Source: Lichenostomus cassidix (taxonomy: Eukaryota > Chordata > Aves > Passeriformes > Meliphagidae). Taken from it: 64,000 nucleotides of DNA. The notes beneath the pieces are model-generated. The model was not told where the DNA came from. It worked only from the letters and a program-made list of their open reading frames with translations, and ran no database searches. Position numbers and translations under genes: made by a program. Location: positions 9,860,293-9,924,292 of the forward strand of contig CM039210.1 of NCBI GenBank assembly GCA_008360975.2, read 5' to 3'. Position 1 is the stretch's first letter. Every line of letters begins with the position of its first letter. Positions 53,850 to 64,000 of the stretch are shown piece after piece.

Positions 53850-56800
53850 CCTCCTGCAACATACAATTTATACCATAGATTATTCCTACCCCAAGGTTAA
53901 ATCTCCTTGAGGCACACACCAGGTCTCCCCATCCTCACGCATTACCCACCAAGTACACCCAGGCCCTTGGGCACAAACAATCCTACAAATGGGCTTGACT
54001 TTTCCCGTGGGGGAAGAAATCCACCCTGACTTCCCCCAGCCACTTCCCTACATGCAATGCAGGGACCTTGTCTCCTTCCACAGTGTCTAGGGGCTTAGTT
54101 TGGGTGCGACCAGGATGGTTAGTAGATCCCCTCGTGTTGACCAGCCAAGTGGCTTCTGCTAAGTTTGCATCCCAGTGCTTCCATGTTCCTTTACCTAATG
54201 CCCTTAAAATAGTTTTCAGCAGCCCATTATACCTTTCAATCTTCCCAGAGGCCTGTGGATGGTAGGGAATCTGATATATCCACTTGATGCCATGTCTCTT
54301 TGCCCAGGAGTTTATAAGATTATTCCTAAAATTAGTCCCATTATCTGACTCAATTCTTTCTGGGGTTCCATGTCGCCACAAAATGTGTCTTTCAAGACCT
54401 GAGATCATGTTCGGGCCGTGGCATGGTTTACTGGGTATGTTTCCAACCAGCCAGTTGTTGCCTCTACCATGGTGAGGATATAACACTTGCCTTGGCGAGT
54501 TTGTGGCAATGGCCCAATGTAATCAATCTGCCAGGCCTCACCATACTGGAAACCCAGCCACCTTCCTCTATTCCAGAGAGACTTCACTTGTGTGGCTCGC
54601 TTGATCGCAGCACATGTTTCACGCTGGTGGATAACCTGTGTAATGGCCTCCATGGTCAGGTCCACCCCTTGATCACAAGCCCATCTGTATGTTGCATCCC
54701 TTCCAAGATGCCCTGATGTTTCATGGGCCCATCGGGCTATAAACAGCTCGCCCTTTCTTTCCCAATCTAGGTCCGCCTGAGCTATCCCAATTTTGGTGGC
54801 TTTATCTACCTGTTCATTGTTTTGATGTTCCTCTGTGGCACGACTTCTAGGCATGTGTGCATCTACATGATGTACTTTCAGATTCATGTTTTCTACCTGT
54901 GCAGTGACATCCTGCCACAATGTAGCAGCCCAGATGGGTTTACCCCTGTGTTGCTAATTATTCTTTTTCCACTGCTGCAGCCACCCCCATAAGGCATTAC
55001 CCACCATCCAGGAGTCTGTATAGAGATAAAGAATGGGTGACTTTTCTTGCTCGGAAATTTCTAGGGGTCGTTGAATGGCTTTCACCTCTGCAAATTGGCT
55101 TGATTCATCTTCCCCTTCTGCAGCCTCAATGACTTATCCTGTGGGAATCCACACAGCAGCTTTCCACCTTTGATGGTTTCCTATCACACAGCAGGATCCA
55201 TCAGTAAATAAAGCATAGCCTCTTTCGTTTTCTGGTAACTCGTTATATGGTGGTGCTTCTTGGGCACGAGTCACCTTCTCGGGCAATGCTCCAAAATCTC
55301 TGGCTTCTGGCCAATCCAGAATCTCTTCTAGAGTTCCTGGGAAATTGGGTTTTCCCATTCGGGCTCATTGTGTAATTAATGCTACCCACTAACTCCATAT
55401 AGCACTGGTTGTATGATGTGTTGACGGGATGTTTCCTTTGAACATCCAGTGTAAGACGGGCAACTGTGGCACCAAGAGGAGACACGCTTGTTATGAATGG
55501 AGACAGGAGCTTAGATAAATCTCTGCCTTTTCTTAAGCCTTTAGCAGCAGGCAGTAGCTCTTACTGGGATGGCCAGCACCCCAAAACCTGGTCTTGTTTG
55601 CAAGTTCTTTAATAATGGCCAATTAGATCTTATATGACATAAATTATCATTTATTAGACACAGAAAATAACAGACATAAGACTTAGGACAAAACTACATA
55701 CTACACAGGAATAAAATAAAAGTTACTACTAGTAGAGAGAATTCAGCACACGAAAAGGTACCTATTATTGCAGCTAGCAAGAAATAATATAATTTAAGAA
55801 CCAAATGTATCTTACCAATGCCAATTTGGTGGTGAAGTATAGCTCAGAATCCTTTCACACAATTCCCAGGAAAGTAACCTGCAGAGCCTGCATCCAGACT
55901 CCAGGGAGAAGTCCTTGCACATTTCCAGAGTGCGTGTAGGAGGCTTCTGCCTCTATGATAATTCGTGTGTCTTTTATAGTGTAAAAGTGTGGCTTTCGGT
56001 TACGTATTTATTCTTTTCATCTCTTTCCATATCTGCTCTCCATACTAAGATATGGATTCTGTGTGGGAGGCTCCAGACTCTCTTGGGCTTTTGACCCAAC
56101 CTGAGTTTATCTTTATGCACCAGCCATGTGATAGTAGGAGAGGGGGGACGTCCTGCCAAAACACTTCTGTCCCAACAACTTCTGAGGCAGCTCAAACTCC
56201 CTCATAAGCTGCTAGTATCTCTTTTTCCGTTGGAGTATAGTGGGCTTCTGATCCTCAATAACTCCTGCTCCAAAACCCTAATGGTCAACCTCGGGTTTCT
56301 CCTGCGGTCCTTTGCCAGGGGCTCCAGGTGAGGCCCTGCTCCCCAGCTGCAGTATAGAGGATGTTTTGCATGGCTAGTCCTGTCTGAATAGGCCTAAGAA
56401 CTACCACATGAGCAATGTCCCGTTTGATCTGCTCAAAGGCCTGCTGTTGCTCAAGGCCCCACTCAAAGTGGTTCTTCTTCCAGGTCACTCAATAGAGGGG
56501 GCCTACAAGCTGACTATAACCTGGAATGTGCATTCTCCAGAACCCCACAAGGCCTGGGAAAGCTTGTATTTCTTTCTTATTATCTGGTGGAGACATAGTT
56601 GCAATTTTGTCAACCACCTTTGTAGACACATGATGGTGTCCATCCTGCTATTTTATTCCCAAGAACTGGATCTCCTGTGCAGGTTCCTTTGCCTTACTTT
56701 GTCTTACGGCAAGTCCAGCTTTCAGAAGATTTTGGATTATTTCCTTTCCCTTCTCAAAAACTTCTTCTGCTGTATTGCCCCCACAATGATATCATCAATT

Positions 56801-57720
56801 TATTGTAAGTGTTCTGGAGCTCCACCCTGTTCCAGAACAGGGTGGATCAGGCCATGGCAATTGGTGGGGCTGTGTTTCCACCCCTGGGACAGTTGGTTCC
56901 AGGTGTATTGGACACTCCTCCAGGTGAAAGCAAATTGTGGTCTGCACTCTGCTGCCAGAGGGACTGAGAAAAATGCATTAGTGATGTCAATTGTGGCATA
57001 CCCTTTAGCTGCTTTTGACTCCAGCTCATATTGGAGGTCCAACATGTCTGGTACAGCAGCACTTAGAGGTGGTGTGACCATTCAGGCCATGACAGTCTAC
57101 TGTCAACCTCCATTCCCCATTTGATTTCCGCACTGGCCATATGGGGTTGTTGAAGGGTGAGTGGGTTCTGCTGATTACTCCTTGGCTCTCCAGTCGACAA
57201 ATTAGTTCATGGATCAGTTACGGAGTCTTGGTGTGATACTGACGCCAGTGCACTGTCCTGGTAGCAATAGGTACTTGTTGGTCTTCCACCTGCAGCAATC
57301 CTACAATGAAGGGATCTTCTGAGAGGCCAGGCAGGGTGGATAACTGTTTGATCTCCTCTGTATTCACTGCAGCTACACCAAAAGCCCATCAATACTATTT
57401 TGGATCCTTGAAGTACCCTCTTCTGAGGTAGTCGATGCCAAGGATATACGGTGCCTCTGGGGCAGTCACAATGGGGTGCTTTTGCCATCTGTCCCCTGTT
57501 AAGCTCACCTCAGCCTCTAATACAGACATCTCCTGGCATCCCCGTCACTCCAGAGATCCAGATAGGTTCTGCACTCTTGTGCCTTGATGGCATCAGTGTA
57601 CACTGTGCACTGGTGTCTACTAAAGCTTTATACTTCTGTGGATCCGATGTGCCAGGCCATCGAATTCACACAGTCCAGTATACCCGGTCATCCCTTTCCT
57701 CCCCCTGGCCAGAGGCAGGG
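53850..57720 (-). pseudogene. pol: pro-pol of provirus F (ERVL class), decayed
   Basis: In viral order: protease remnants at about 57,720-57,200 (the ILGIDYLRRGYF-like region is readable but frame-shifted); RT 57,130-56,285, with ATIDITNAFFSVPL, FAFTWRSVQYTWN and SQGWKHSPTNCHGLI, characteristic of class III elements; the usual catalytic aspartates near 56,790 are altered. Connection continues to about 56,164, where an L-family LTR intervenes. RNase H 55,490-54,900 (LFTDGSC near 55,200; HHVDAHMP). Integrase 54,850-53,983, with HETSGHLGRDATY, QIDYIGPLPQ, ESDNGTNF and SGKIERYNGL, so the D, D and E positions are present. Many stops. Confidence 0.85.
55489..56163 (-). mobile_element. Solo LTR, family L, copy 2, in pol of provirus F
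   Basis: 675 bp, plus strand TGTTATGAATGG ... CTGCCAAAACA. Both ends match the L LTR at 42,133-42,904 in reverse (GGCAGGACG near one end, CTGTCTCC near the other). CTATAAAAG and AATAAATG occur on the minus strand. The duplication is not clear (AGAAG versus AGCGT in viral sense). Confidence 0.65.
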
Positions 57721-57725
57721 ACCCT

Positions 57726-59130
57726 CTATTCCTGTTCCTGGTCAGAGTATTCACTGTCTGACCTTTGCGATGCCAGACCAGAAGTTCCCTCATCAGGGTT
57801 GTAGGGAATGGGAGTTCTCTTATATCTGGGAGATTGCTGATTGCCTTCTGGTCTCTCTGCAGCAACTACACTGACAGTCTTCTTGGGTGGCCCTTTCTCA
57901 ACAGCTCTCTTCCCTCTCAGTTCACGGACACGGGCTTCCAGCTTAGAGGTGGGTTCACCATCCCACTTCCTTATGTCCTCCCCCTGCTCACTCAGAAAGA
58001 ACCAGATTTCGTTACGTCGAGTGTTCCATGGAGTGTTCTTGGGGCTTCCCTTCCTTCTGATCGGGGTCAGAGAGAAGTGATCTCTCAGGCTGCCTCTAAA
58101 AGTTGGGGTACTGGCTCGTAGGGATGAGGAGATACCTAAAATCTCTTCTACATTTCGGAGCCAGGAGGATGCAACCTCTACAGCTGGTGTATCCATTTGT
58201 GGGTAGTACAGTGCTACCAAGCTGCCGGAATATGATGCAGGGGCGCCTTGAACCACCTTCCTCCACATGGTGAGCATACAAGCGACATCCTCTGGATCTT
58301 TAGAGATACTATCATTCTTTAGATCACTGTAGACAACTTCCAGCACTGCTAATTCTCTCAAGTACTGGATACCTTCATCTGCAGTGGTCCACTTCCCTGG
58401 GGATCTCACAAGATATTCCTTAAATGGATATCTTGCCTTCACGCTTGAGAGGAGCCATCTCCAGAGACTGCAAATTGCTCCTTCCTTTCCAATTCCCCTT
58501 TCAGTTTCTTGATCTTTAGCAATGGATCCCAGCTGTTGGGCTTCATGGCCTTCTAACTGCTGACTATCAGCCCCATTATCCCAGCATTGCAGCAGCCATG
58601 CAGAAATCTGCTGGCCTGGCTGGCGGCTGTAACCTTTTCGCAAGTCTCGAAGTTCTGATGTGGTCAGGGACTGAGTAACTTCAGTTTCCTGTTTGACTTG
58701 CCTCACTCCCTTTGATTTCTTTGCTGAAGGGCCTGCCTCTTGATCTAATCCCTCCTTTCCTACTATTACTTCCTCTTCTTCTTCCTCCCATACTAATCGG
58801 TGGTATGGGCCTGAAACTTGCCTTGTCCATTTTTTTTGGTTTCACTACTGGGGCAATTACTGTAGTTGCTGTGGTCTGGGTCCCTATTTCAGCCATAGTT
58901 GTTGTGGTCTGTGTCCCTGCCTCAGCCAGTGTCCTCACAGTTTGAGTACCTGCCTCCACTACAGTCCTCTGGGAGTATTGAACAGAGGCTTGATTGGCCC
59001 AGGCCAGGCCCCAGTACAGGGAGAGAAGCTGCTCACATTCGTGGGTGTAAACGAGACATCCTTCTATCAGTCAACAGGCCCATTTGTCAGGATTGTTTAC
59101 CTCTTCAGGAGTAAAGTCCCAGGTAGTGGG
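57726..59130 (-). pseudogene. gag: gag of provirus F with TQT repeats
   Basis: ERVL-type Gag. The 326-codon open part (58,706-57,726) contains SELRDLRKGYSRQPGQQISAWLL-like sequence shared with element Z, then GIQYLRELAVLEVVYSD, and near the end NEIWFFLSEQGEDIRKWDGEP. Upstream in viral order another open part (from about 59,060 to 58,681) has GTQT three times at exact 11-residue spacing (58,950-58,873), then a basic KPKK and arginine-rich segment. A TGA near 59,070 and a frameshift near 58,690 break it. No CCHC knuckle is seen, as is usual for ERVL/spuma-like Gag. Confidence 0.7.
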
Positions 59131-59579
59131 AAGTGTTGACCGCCCTAGGAACCTGCCCAAATCCTTCCACACACCTTTGCACCCAGGAACTGAGTGCCTC
59201 AGGAGATTTTAACAGCTCCTCACCCAAAGGTTGTTTTCTCTTATACCAGGATGATAAAACATTCCATTAATTCCATAGTGTAGCGACGGTACTGGTTATG
59301 TTATTAATAATGTCAGGCAGCTTATATAAGGATTTGCAATGACCATGGAAGCCTGCAGTAAAATATCATCCATATTCAGATTCACCCCAGGCAGAGAGAA
59401 GGAGTTATACTCATTCATAGTCATTGTTTGTTTCAAAATATTCCCACACTAAGCAAAATAAAGATAAGCAGTGTGGCCACCAAAGTCCATATGCCCCACA
59501 GGAGCACTTGAGAACTGCTGCTGACAATTACTAGAGCATGCAATATATATATATATATATATAAAACCACCTTTGTCTC
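59131..59579 (-). other. 5' leader of provirus F with a membrane-type segment
   Basis: Near 59,510-59,450 (minus strand) a short frame reads LLWGIWTLVATLLIFILL and stops soon after. Similar hydrophobic stretches follow the primer sites in Z and T1. A (TA)n run lies at 59,542-59,563. Confidence 0.5.
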
Positions 59580-59597
59580 GTCCCTGTTTGGGTGCCA
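59580..59597 (-). promoter_or_regulatory. Primer binding site of provirus F, tRNA-Lys(UUU)-like
   Basis: Minus strand TGGCACCCAAACAGGGAC, 16 of 18 positions matching the classic tRNA-Lys3 primer site. Confidence 0.65.
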
Positions 59598-59620
59598 AAA
59601 TGACTGTAGCAGGTTGACCC

Positions 59621-60100
59621 TGTGTCTTAGGTTACAATATAGATGTGTTTAGTATTCTATTACCACAAGCTGTGGGGCATTAGCTGTTATCTCCTGCTAT
59701 GACTCACCCCTGATAACAGTCAATGGACCATCCAGAACCCACCACATGACTCATGGACTTATCTTATCCTATGGTGAGATGCTCCACCCAGGAGGGAGGA
59801 GCCAAGCATTCCCACCTAAATATAACCTAGCTTTGGAACTGCTCAAGAAGCCCTGTCTACTGGCTTCCCAGAGGACAAGAGCTACCACTGAACCTTCAAG
59901 AGGAGACCAGACCTTCCACAGGATCACCGCTTCAACTGAACTACTTCATTTGGACTGCTACCACCACCCTAACAGAGTTTCAGGTTGTATCTGACTTTGT
60001 CAGTGCTTTTCCTTGTATTATTACATTTATTTTTATTTTTCCTATTAAATTATAATCCTGACTTGCGATCCCCCACTGGTTTTGTTTTCAAACTAATACA
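59621..60100 (+). repeat. 5' LTR of element Z
   Basis: 480 bp from TGTGTCTTAGGTTAC to CAAACTAATACA, reverse-complement match to the solo LTR at 7,018-7,483. AAATATAACC near 59,817 is the likely promoter box; CTATTAAATT near 60,042 is close to the end. Confidence 0.85.
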
Positions 60101-60105
60101 TATTT

Positions 60106-60123
60106 TGGCGCCCAATGTGGGGC
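60106..60123 (+). promoter_or_regulatory. Primer binding site of element Z, tRNA-Lys(1,2)-like
   Basis: TGGCGCCCAATGTGGGGC, one mismatch from the tRNA-Lys(1,2) site used by several betaretroviruses. Confidence 0.75.
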
Positions 60124-60285
60124 CCGACCTGAGGGAAAATCAGAAATATAATTCTTTATTGCAGAAATCTATTCACCATGATGCTCAGCTTGTCTATATG
60201 GGTACTGTATCTTGCTCTCTATATTTTTGCGCACATGGGAAACTATCTGCCTGTTGTATTGCTCCTGTTGTGACCAGGGAATGGC

Positions 60286-60822
60286 ATGAGAATTGCTTTA
60301 TTGGTTTACTATGCTTATTGCATGATAACCTGCAAGGTGATGAATGCCATTCAGAATATATACTCCATTTTGTCTGCCTGGCCTAATCTGAGCTGCTGCG
60401 TCTGGGACCTCCTCAGCAATTGCACCCAGCCCCTGGGGGTAGGAGGAGAGAGCAGTTTCTTCCAGCATTTCAGGCCAGGCACAGCCATTTTTTACAATAT
60501 TGCGTTCTCTCTGGATGTTAAGGATGGCATAATCTTCTTGTCAGTTCTGTTTTCTTTTTTCTCTGTGACCAGCACCATGTACATCATGCTGAGGAACAGA
60601 ACAATACTTGGTATGGTACAGTGTTTTCTTGAGGAGGAGGAGAAAAGAAGCAAGTCAGCAGGCACCATGTTCACGCAAACAGCCACCAAGAAGAAAAGAA
60701 CCAAAAGAGCAGTCGACATCTCCACACAGACCATCTCCAAACCAAAACAGTGGATGCCGGTAGCAGTTGCCCCCATCCAGAAAAAGAAATCAAAGAGCAA
60801 ATCAGTCCCGCATAGTGACTGA
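60286..60822 (+). CDS. N-terminal membrane ORF of element Z gag, 178 codons, with TQT motifs
   Basis: An open frame starting 162 bases after the primer site. It has a hydrophobic N-terminus (ALLVYYAYCMI), a cysteine-containing loop (SCCVWDLLSNC), a strong membrane-type segment near residues 83-103 (IIFLSVLFSFFSVTSTMYIML), then a basic region with FTQT (60,670-60,681) and STQT (60,721-60,732) among KKKR-type clusters. The frame ends at 60,822, while the homologous Gag body continues in the next frame, so the original protein was probably one Gag with a membrane-anchored N-terminus. No function is known; TQT is the core of dynein-light-chain LC8 anchors, which is only suggestive. Confidence 0.55.
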   Translation: MRIALLVYYAYCMITCKVMNAIQNIYSILSAWPNLSCCVWDLLSNCTQPLGVGGESSFFQHFRPGTAIFYNIAFSLDVKDGIIFLSVLFSFFSVTSTMYIMLRNRTILGMVQCFLEEEEKRSKSAGTMFTQTATKKKRTKRAVDISTQTISKPKQWMPVAVAPIQKKKSKSKSVPHSD

Positions 60823-61738
60823 TGAGGATGCGGCAGGACCATTGCACCCAGCAGAAGAGACAGAGCCGGAGATCAACAATCGCTCTCTATCCCTGGGGGA
60901 GCTGCGGGACCTAAGGAGGAAATTCACCCGTCAGGCGAATGAGTCTATCCTGACCTGGCTGTTCCGCATCTAGGACGCCTAAGACACCACAGCTAACGAC
61001 ACCATTCTGGACGGAAGTGAGGCCAGGCAGCTGTGATCCCTATCTCGAGATGTGGTCGTTGACCAGGGGATTGGGAAAACCCAGGAAACTCTCAGCCTCT
61101 GGCGGAGATTGCTGGTGAGTGTACGGGACAAATACCTCTGTAAAGAAGACCTCCAGATGTACCGAGCAAAATGAAGCACAATGGAACAAGGTATACAATG
61201 CCTGAGGGAATTGGCCATGCTAGAGATCATTTTCTCAGAAGACGAGAGATTCCCTAAGAGCACCGATGGTGTCCAGTGCACCTCACAAATGTGGCTAAGA
61301 TTTGCACATCTCGAACCAGAGATATACTCTCGTTACCTGGCAACACTGCAGTGGAGGGAAGGAGAGGACAAGGTGAGTGCATTAGTCAACAAACTGAAAA
61401 TTTACGAGGACACTGTCACTGCCCCACTACGCACCCATGTCTCATTGGTAGAAACAAAGCTGGCCGAGCAAGTCCAGAGCTTGATTGAAGAGGGCCACCA
61501 GAAACTAAGGAAAGAGCTCAAAGAAGGAATTTACCTTGACTCGCCAGAACCAACAAGAGTCTCTGCCATCAGGAGTAGACGTCCCCCAGCCAGGGAAAGA
61601 AGACAAACTCAGCAAGGTAACCTCTGGTTTTTCCTACAGGAGCATGGGGAAGACATGAGAAAGTGGGATAGGAAACCCACCTCCTCCTTAGCAGCCCGGG
61701 AACGTGAACTGAAAAGAGAGACATCTACCTCAGGAGGC
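60767..61738 (+). pseudogene. gag: gag body of element Z, broken
   Basis: Homologous to provirus F Gag in order: LSLGELRDLRRKFTRQANESILTWLF, then (after stops at about 60,971 and 61,035) SLWRRLL, then an open stretch from 61,181 with MEQGIQCLRELAMLEIIFSEDE, a helical region, and NLWFFLQEHGEDMRKWDRKPTSS. It ends where an LTR inserted at 61,739. At least three stops. Being homologous to F over its length supports Gag identity for both. Confidence 0.7.
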
Positions 61739-62520
61739 TGTTATGGTCCAATTATTAAGGTTCTTTGGAAATACCTCTGCCCGAATTAAGGTGCAAACAA
61801 GACCATATGCCAGTCAATAGTATGGGTTTTATTTGATAGAAAATATGAGAGAGGGAGGAAAAGAGAAGTAGGAAAAGAGGTGGGGGGGACAGAAAGAGGG
61901 AGAAAGAAAATATCACCATCTGTGGATCCCAAAGATGTTGTGTTGATCCTCTCCAGCTGGTCTTCTTGGTGGTGATGGTCCCCCCAAAAAGCACAGAATG
62001 CCATGGGTTAATACACAGGCCAGGTGGCAATGTCCAGGCATGTCCCCCCAGGGGAGGGGGCAGCCTCTAGCAGCAAACTCTGCTTGCATCACGTGCAGTC
62101 CTGTGGTGCAAGGCCTAGCGCTTTGGGGGGGTCTTTGCTGGATTGTGACTCCCCCTCAGCTGCCTCTCACGTGGAAGTCCCGTGGATGTGGTCTGTGGGG
62201 TTGGAGGTTTCCACAGCTGGGCCAGTATGTGTAATGGAGGATGGGTGTTCATTGGCTCAGACCAGAGGTTACACCACACACCCCAAACCTCCTCCTCCTC
62301 CCCCTCAGCTGGGGGGGAAGCCTGTGCAAACCTGGCTTCTGTGAGCTGTGCTCTGCCCCCACCCCAAACTCAGCCAGGGATGATTCTCAGTGCAGCTGAG
62401 GTTTGGCCTTTGTGGATGCATACCTTTCCCTCAGCCTGAGATGACTGAACAATAGGGTTTCCCTTTATCTAATCTCAGCAGTTTGACTTTCAGTCCAAAG
62501 TCCCAGTCAGGTATCTTCAG
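61739..62520 (-). mobile_element. Solo LTR in gag of element Z
   Basis: About 782 bp from TGTTATGGTCC to GGTATCTTCA(G), with GGAGGC on both sides (61,733-61,738 and 62,521-62,526). AATAAAAC on the minus strand sets orientation. A 6-bp duplication would fit an ERVK-like family. GC-rich right half. Confidence 0.65.
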
Positions 62521-62526
62521 GGAGGC

Positions 62527-62605
62527 TTCTTTGATTGTAGCTTCTTTATACACTTTTTGTTATAATGAGCAAAACTTTATATCAATGTTTGAGGCATGAA
62601 CTATT
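62527..62605. other. Unassigned sequence right of the LTR
   Basis: Should be continuing element Z sequence if the insertion was simple, but no Gag similarity is visible. Confidence 0.3.
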
Positions 62606-63097
62606 TCAGTCTCTGACACTTGCTGAAGCAGAAACAAGCATTCTGGGCACATTCTGGGTGCAAAGCAGCTTTCTGGTGCACTTGGGCAAAGTTCTCAAGG
62701 AACACTCCAGCAGTGTGCTGTGCGGCTTGTTTGTACGCCTTCTGCGCGCAGCTGGAGAGCCGGAGAGCTTCTCCAGCGCTAAAGCGCTCTTTTGGGCGAG
62801 AAAGCCGCGAACAGCTCTCTGCAGCTGGGCAAGGCTGCAGAGCAGAAGGGGGTACAGGAAGAACGCCTTCTCTTCTGCTTCCTTCTGGGACAGCTCCAGC
62901 TGCTTGAGATCTGCACGCCTGAAGCTGTGGCAAGCTGCTTTTCTCTCCTTCTCGCTGCACCTTGTGCCCCACAGTGCAAGTGCTGCCAGGTGCTTGATGA
63001 AGTAGAAACAAGCAGTCTGGGTGCATTCTGGGCACTCTGGCAGCAATAAGCAGAACCAAATGGCTCTCAACCTTGTTTCACCACTGCTCATTGACAT
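62606..63097 (-). other. GC-rich block with a 163-codon open frame, identity unknown
   Basis: A minus-strand ATG frame of 163 codons in a locally GC-rich island. It is rich in Cys, Lys, Glu and Arg and includes LQRAVRGFLAQK, close to the IQ calmodulin-binding pattern, within a helical charged region (ADLKQLELSQKEAEEKAF). A second minus-strand frame of 152 codons overlaps it, so openness alone is weak evidence. The two ends share a repeat of about 45 bp (62,618-62,662 and 62,990-63,037), suggesting one unit of a tandem array. It may be an exon of an amplified gene, a pseudogene or a satellite-like unit. Confidence 0.3.
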
Positions 63098-64000
63098 AAG
63101 TTTTAGTCAGCTTCTCAAAGTTTCCAAGAACACACCAAGCAATGAATCCCAGCTCATGGATTGCAGCATCAGAGGAGGAGGAAATGAAGTGAAACCTAGT
63201 GAGAAGGTGCAGGTGTGATGCTGCACTTCTTGCCTGACTCCGCTATGCACGGGACATTGCCCTGCCCTCTTTCAGCACCCACTTCTCCCATGCTTTGGTC
63301 TCTACTCCCTGCACACATGCTCTCCAGTGTCTCTGTCTTGGCACAGCTGATGCTGCACAGAGGACTATTTGACACAGAGCACAGCACCATCCCCAACCTG
63401 ATCAAGAGCCCTCTCTCCTCAAAAACACCTCCGATCCTTCCCACCCCAAAAGCCAGCACATGACTAAGCTGCTCATTTTCCCTGAGAAAAAGGGAGGAAG
63501 GAACTCCAGAATTAAAGCTCTTCCATTCCCACGGCAGTTGGAATATCCCTTCCCCCAACTCCACATCAGCCCCAATGCCTCTGGGCTTGAAGAAGATGTC
63601 AGAAGGGAAAGACTCCCTACCCTTACCCACCCACACCTACAGAGCTGCTTTCTGCACTGCTTGCTTCCAGCATGTAAAGGCCAATCTGCAGCATTTGAAG
63701 TTGCAGAAGGCACATGATGTTAGAAACTACCTCTTGAGTATCAGGATGGGAGATACAGTTCTTCGTCTTAGCCATCTGAAGAAAGACTTTGATTTACACA
63801 TCTTTCTGACACCCCACCGCTGCATACTCACTTCAATTTATTGGAGTCTTTGTTTGCTGGAGGCTGAAATTATTTTGTTGGGTTTTTCATTCTTTTTTCT
63901 TCCTGGGAGTATCCCCCTTGTCTTCTCTCTAACACAGGAAGAAAGACAAAAGGAAAAAGAAAATTCCTCAGGTCTTGAAAGTTCACATAAAGAACAGACC
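63098..64000. other. No recognisable feature
   Basis: Unique-looking sequence. Plus- and minus-strand frames of 80-146 codons overlap and lack family signatures. Confidence 0.4.

Larger units (their letters stand above)
52924..59620 (-). mobile_element. Provirus F, ERVL-type, minus strand
   Basis: 3' LTR 52,924-53,692, polypurine tract complement at 53,693-53,700, integrase, RNase H, RT, protease and gag fragments in ERVL order, a primer site at 59,580-59,597, and only 16 bp of the 5' LTR (59,605-59,620) before element Z begins. No env, as usual for ERVL. One L-family LTR interrupts pol. Numerous stops and frameshifts mark it as old. Confidence 0.88.
59621..61738 (+). mobile_element. ERVL-like element Z, 5' part (LTR, primer site, gag)
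   Basis: A 5' LTR (59,621-60,100), tRNA-Lys(1,2)-like primer site, leader and gag. It inserted 16 bp inside the 5' LTR of F, head to head with it. Gag is cut at 61,738 by another LTR and the rest of the element is not found to the right, so it is truncated. Confidence 0.75.

Noticed and set aside
63196..63717. Overlapping frames of 82-146 codons on both strands
   Set aside because: No recognisable domain and no codon or splice evidence.

Overview
The window looks like bird nuclear DNA in which retroelements have accumulated on top of one another. I infer a bird from the CR1 LINEs with CR1-type 3' ends, the ERVL-like and alpha/beta-retrovirus-like proviruses, and LTR families of avian type. 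A songbird is likely. The repeat density, several nearly full-length proviruses and repeated LTR-in-LTR insertion would suit a non-recombining chromosome such as the W, but the sequence alone cannot prove that. No complete host gene is visible. The only host-gene signal is one integrin-alpha-like exon with splice sites (35,003-35,076, minus).

Layout. 1-3,644: 5' part of minus-strand provirus A (gammaretrovirus-like, tRNA-Arg-type primer site) with a cysteine-rich ORF upstream of gag, then an inverted LTR piece. 4,151-5,059: a solo LTR (family Y). 5,627-16,706: provirus B (minus, related to A), with no recognisable gag and with LTRs nested up to four deep in its RNase H region. 16,707-19,394: a 5'-truncated CR1. 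19,395-23,036: an ERVL-like non-autonomous element (T), its primer site split by nested LTRs. 23,351-31,342: provirus D (plus, 6-bp target duplication), the best preserved element, with a textbook -1 frameshift module, two in-frame stops in pro-pol and an internally deleted env. 31,343-38,474: solo LTRs, two copies of LTR family S, and the integrin-like exon. 38,813-48,633: provirus C (minus, 4-bp duplication) inside a CR1, with gag, pol and env remnants and three solo-LTR insertions. 49,258-52,923: LTR fragments. 52,924-59,620: ERVL-type provirus F (minus). 59,621-61,738: a related element Z (plus) that landed 16 bp into the F 5' LTR. 61,739-62,520: a minus-strand LTR. 62,521-64,000: mostly unique sequence with a GC-rich duplicated block.

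How the parts relate. A, B and C belong to one gammaretrovirus-like group (class I, 4-bp duplication seen for C, tRNA-Arg-like primer sites). D combines a betaretrovirus-like Gag with an alpharetrovirus-like Env transmembrane subunit. T, Z and F are class III (5-bp duplications where measurable, tRNA-Lys-like primer sites) and share hydrophobic segments upstream of Gag; F and Z also carry repeated TQT motifs. Most insertion borders could be placed to the base from TG...CA ends plus target duplications, and several were confirmed because removing the insert restores the host reading frame. Family labels (Y, X, V, S, T, Z, L, E, alpha) are local to this annotation.
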